A program made the translations under genes and the position numbers. This document shows positions 49,825 to 52,328 of a stretch of DNA of 52,328 nt, piece after piece (within the stretch, counting starts at the first letter, position 1; every line of letters starts with the position of its first letter). The notes under the pieces are model-generated. The model ran no database searches and had not been told where the DNA came from. It was given only the letters and a program-made list of their open reading frames with translations. This DNA is from CAVYHX01 sp963768415 (GTDB taxonomy: Bacteria > Pseudomonadota > Gammaproteobacteria > UBA9214): contig CAVYHX010000035.1 in the NCBI GenBank assembly GCA_963768415.1, positions 1 through 52,328 of the forward strand, written 5' to 3'.

Positions 49825-50340
49825 GTGAAAAAATCCAGTTATTTTGTTTCACTTGCAGTGCTTGTTACTGCATTGTCCGCATATTCCGAAAGCCCGCTGG
49901 CGGAGGTGAAAATCGGTTTTGTCGACACTGTCAAGCTGATCGAGTCGGCGCCGCAGGCAAAGTCGGCGCAGTCCGAGATCGAGGCGGAATTCGCTCCCAG
50001 GGAAAAGGAACTGGTGGCTATGCAGCGTGAGATCGGCGCCATGGAAGAAAAACTGGGCCGTGACGGGGCCGTGATGAGCGATTCCGAGCGGACCAAGCAT
50101 GAACGCCAGATTACCGCCAAGCGCAGGGAAATGAAGCGTTCCCAGGACGAGTTTCGCGATGACCTGAATATCCGCAAAAACGAAGTCCTCGCCAAACTGC
50201 AAAAAGACATGTACCAGGCGGTTGTGGAACTGGCCAAGGAACAGAGCTTTGACCTGATACTGAGTCAGGGGGTCGTCTATTCAAGCAAGGAAGTCGATAT
50301 TACGGACAGCGTAATCAACAAGCTCTCTGGATCAAAGTAA
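49825..50340 (+). CDS. skp: OmpH/Skp-like periplasmic chaperone
   Basis: Trimeric jellyfish-shaped chaperone, 171 residues, intact, which holds unfolded outer-membrane proteins. The GTG start at 49825 is chosen because a GGAGAGA ribosome binding site lies just upstream and a signal peptide follows (KKSSYFVSLAVLVTALSAYS). The mature part opens with VKIGFVDTVKLIESAPQAKSA and has long charged heptads, consistent with coiled-coil arms (KELVAMQREIGAMEEKLGRD, KHERQITAKRREMKRSQDEF). It closes with SFDLILSQGVVYSSKEVDIT, conserved in the family. Between bamA and lpxD as in E. coli. Confidence 0.95.
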   Translation: MKKSSYFVSLAVLVTALSAYSESPLAEVKIGFVDTVKLIESAPQAKSAQSEIEAEFAPREKELVAMQREIGAMEEKLGRDGAVMSDSERTKHERQITAKRREMKRSQDEFRDDLNIRKNEVLAKLQKDMYQAVVELAKEQSFDLILSQGVVYSSKEVDITDSVINKLSGSK

Positions 50341-50371
50341 ACCGGCAGACCGGAACGGGGGGCGTGCACGG

Positions 50372-51412
50372 ATGGGGCTGGCACTCGGTGAACTGGCACG
50401 GCAGGCCGGCGGAGAACTGGTAAACGGCGACCCTGACCGGCAGATAATATCAGTCGCGACCCTGCAGAATGCCGGTCCCGGCGATATCAGTTTTCTGGCC
50501 AATCCCGGTTACAGAAAATACCTGGCCGGCACCCGCGCGGCGGCAGTCATACTGAGCCCCGATGATATGGCCGCATGCCCTGCGGCCGCTATTACATCAG
50601 TAAATCCCTATGCAACCTATGCACGCGCCGCTGCACTGATCCATCCGCCGCGACCTGACAGGCAGGGTATACATTCCGCTGCCAGCATCAGCAAAGACAG
50701 TACGGTCGATCCAACTGCCTGGGTCGGACCCCATTGTGTCGTTGAGGAGGGCGTGATCATCGGGGCCGGCGTGCAGCTTGACGGCGGCTGTTTTATCGGT
50801 GCCGGCACTGTCATCGGTGCCCATAGCAGGCTGCAGGCCAATGTGGTTGTCTGCCACGATGTCAGTATCGGTGAACGGGTGCGGATATATCCGGGAGCTG
50901 TCATCGGCAGTGACGGCTTTGGACTGGCGAACGAGGACGGCCAGTGGCTCAATGTGCCGCAACTGGGTAGCGTGCGTATCGGCAACGATGTCGAGATCGG
51001 TGCGAACACGACCATCGACCGGGGTGCGCTCGAGGATACGGTGCTCGAGGATGATGTAAGACTCGATAATCAGATACAGGTCGCGCATAATGTTCATATC
51101 GGTGCACACACGGCGATTGCCGGTTGTGTCGGCATATCCGGAAGCGCGAGGATCGGCCGGTACTGCATGATCGGTGGCGGGGCGGGTATCGTTGGTCATC
51201 TCGAAATTACCGATCATGTCGTGGTAACCGGCATGACCATGGTCACACGTTCGATTACGGAACCGGGTACGTATTCGTCCGGCGTGCCGGCCCAGGACAA
51301 TGCAAGCTGGAATAAAAATTATGCACGCTTCAGGCAACTCGACAGGCTCGCGCGCAAGGTACAACAGCTGGAGCGTTTGCTTGCTGACAAGCAGCCGCAA
51401 ACCACTCGATAA
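50372..51412 (+). CDS. lpxD: UDP-3-O-(3-hydroxyacyl)glucosamine N-acyltransferase
   Basis: Third enzyme of lipid A synthesis, 346 residues, intact. The N-terminal uridine-binding domain reads LGELARQAGGELVNGDPDRQI and VATLQNAGPGDISFLANPGYRKYL. The left-handed beta-helix follows with hexapeptide repeats such as VVEEGVIIGAGVQLDGGC and IYPGAVIGSDGFG. The catalytic histidine is in the expected LDNQIQVAHNVHIGAHT. A C-terminal helix ends the protein with LDRLARKVQQLERLL. It is upstream of fabZ by 55 bases. Confidence 0.97.
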   Translation: MGLALGELARQAGGELVNGDPDRQIISVATLQNAGPGDISFLANPGYRKYLAGTRAAAVILSPDDMAACPAAAITSVNPYATYARAAALIHPPRPDRQGIHSAASISKDSTVDPTAWVGPHCVVEEGVIIGAGVQLDGGCFIGAGTVIGAHSRLQANVVVCHDVSIGERVRIYPGAVIGSDGFGLANEDGQWLNVPQLGSVRIGNDVEIGANTTIDRGALEDTVLEDDVRLDNQIQVAHNVHIGAHTAIAGCVGISGSARIGRYCMIGGGAGIVGHLEITDHVVVTGMTMVTRSITEPGTYSSGVPAQDNASWNKNYARFRQLDRLARKVQQLERLLADKQPQTTR

Positions 51413-51467
51413 TTGAGTCGCGGCATGGCCTGCCAGGCCGGGTACAGCGGCGGACAAACATAACAGC

Positions 51468-51914
51468 ATGAACATGGACATCAACCAGATTCTCGATCAC
51501 CTTCCGCATCGCTATCCATTCCTGCTGATCGATCGGGTCACCGAGTTCAAGCCGGGTGAATCACTGGTCGGCATCAAAAACGTAACCTACAATGAACCGT
51601 TTTTTCAGGGGCATTTTCCGCAGCGCCCGGTGATGCCGGGAGTGTTGATACTCGAGGCCATGGCCCAGGCAACCGGGCTGCTGGCATTCCGCACCATGGA
51701 ACGGACCGCGGAGCGCCAGAGCCTGTATTTTCTCGTTGGCATGGACAAGGCGCGTTTCAAGCGCCCCGTGGAACCGGGGGACCAGCTGATATTGCGTGCA
51801 CGCCTGCTGCGCACGAAGCGTGGCATCTGGGTATTCGATTGTGATGCCAGTGTCGACGGCAAGATCGTCGCCACGGCCGAGATCATGTGTACCGAGCGGG
51901 ACATCGACACTTGA
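51468..51914 (+). CDS. fabZ: 3-hydroxyacyl-ACP dehydratase FabZ
   Basis: Hot-dog fold dehydratase of 148 residues, intact, in type II fatty acid synthesis. The catalytic histidine is in LDHLPHRYPFLLIDRV and the glutamate in FPQRPVMPGVLILEAMAQATG. It ends with IVATAEIMCTERD, the normal end of the family. It competes with lpxA for 3-hydroxyacyl-ACP, and the two genes are adjacent. The stop overlaps the start of lpxA. Confidence 0.97.
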   Translation: MNMDINQILDHLPHRYPFLLIDRVTEFKPGESLVGIKNVTYNEPFFQGHFPQRPVMPGVLILEAMAQATGLLAFRTMERTAERQSLYFLVGMDKARFKRPVEPGDQLILRARLLRTKRGIWVFDCDASVDGKIVATAEIMCTERDIDT

Positions 51915-52328
51915 TCGACCCGCGGGCGGTTATTGATCCGGGCGTAATACTGGCCGACGATGCAAGCGTCGGTCCGTTCTCTGTCATTGGCCCGGAGGTG
52001 GTGATCGGCCCGGGTACGACAATCGGTCCGCATGTGGTCATCAACGGTCCGACGACGCTTGGCAGGGACAATCATATCTACCAGTTCGCTTCCGTCGGTG
52101 ATGCGCCCCAGGACAAGAAATACGCCGGCGAGCCGACGCGTCTGGAGATCGGCGATCGCAATACCATTCGTGAATTTGTCACTATCAACCGCGGAACGGC
52201 CCAGGATGAAGGTGTTACCCGGATCGGTGATGACAACTGGATCATGGCCTATGTGCATATCGCGCATGATTGCCAGATCGGCAACCAGACGATCTTTGCC
52301 AACGGCGCGTCGCTGGCAGGTCATGTCA
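51911..52328 (+). CDS. lpxA: UDP-N-acetylglucosamine acyltransferase (5' part)
   Basis: First enzyme of lipid A synthesis; the first 139 codons are in the window and the rest is cut off by the window edge. A TTG codon at 51911, overlapping the fabZ stop, aligns with the family's MIDP start (here TTG then IDPRAVIDP). The beta-helix repeats are normal: VSVGP-type SVGPFSVIGPEVVIGPG, then NHIYQFASVGDAPQDKKYAGEPTRLEIGDRN and REFVTINRGT. The catalytic histidine lies in YVHIAHDCQIG. No ATG is available in frame nearby, so TTG is the best start. Confidence 0.95.
   Translation, partial: MIDPRAVIDPGVILADDASVGPFSVIGPEVVIGPGTTIGPHVVINGPTTLGRDNHIYQFASVGDAPQDKKYAGEPTRLEIGDRNTIREFVTINRGTAQDEGVTRIGDDNWIMAYVHIAHDCQIGNQTIFANGASLAGHV

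Noticed and set aside
50597..51484. A 295-codon open frame antisense to lpxD
   Set aside because: It mirrors the hexapeptide repeats of lpxD on the other strand and has no independent support.
1..52328. tRNA, rRNA, CRISPR array, integrase or insertion sequence
   Set aside because: I looked for cloverleaf ends, regularly spaced repeats and transposase motifs and saw none that could be supported.

Overview
The window is chromosomal DNA of a moderately GC-rich gammaproteobacterium. The last 13 kb carries the canonical order map / rpsB-tsf-pyrH-frr-uppS-cdsA-dxr-rseP-bamA-skp-lpxD-fabZ-lpxA, preceded by glnD and a dapC-dapD-dapE cluster, as in Gammaproteobacteria. The polysaccharide and HprK/PqqD genes on the left resemble sets carried by exosortase-bearing Chromatiales-like bacteria. 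The species cannot be named from the sequence alone.

Layout. (1) 1-12.3 kb: envelope polysaccharide genes. On the minus strand lie a family 2 glycosyltransferase, a GNAT-like acyltransferase and a polysaccharide deacetylase; on the plus strand a secreted beta-helix protein. A tight minus-strand operon then runs VanZ-like protein -> giant ligase-like membrane protein with a periplasmic jelly-roll-like module -> exosortase-A-type O-glycosylation ligase -> acyltransferase 3. No exosortase and no PEP-CTERM tail is seen. (2) 12.5-17.7 kb: a secreted trypsin-like protease, then a plus-strand set with overlapping junctions: a protein with a Tat-like leader, a PqqD-like protein, an HprK-related kinase and a nucleotidyltransferase, followed by a short membrane protein and a convergent VanZ gene. 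(3) 17.8-21.3 kb: exported proteins of unknown role, including a VWA lipoprotein and a DUF4197 protein. (4) 21.3-27.5 kb: mrcB, a TPR lipoprotein, yoaA/dinG-type helicase, tsaB and a DUF302 protein. (5) 27.4-31.2 kb: a complete TRAP transporter (DctM, DctQ, DctP) with a TatT-type lipoprotein. (6) 31.2-36.1 kb: dapE, an ArsC-like reductase, dapD and dapC for lysine/diaminopimelate synthesis, then an EamA transporter and a VOC protein. (7) 36.1-52.3 kb: glnD and map, then translation, isoprenoid, phospholipid, outer-membrane assembly and lipid A genes, cut off inside lpxA.

Quality. From the left end to about 43.75 kb the reading frame is broken roughly once per kilobase. The breaks include essential genes (map, rpsB, tsf, pyrH, frr, uppS), and in most cases one extra base explains the break. 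From 44.04 kb to the end eight consecutive complete genes are unbroken. The breaks are therefore read as sequencing or assembly indels, not gene decay, and broken genes are given below as single frame-corrected loci. Coordinates of breaks are approximate to a few bases.
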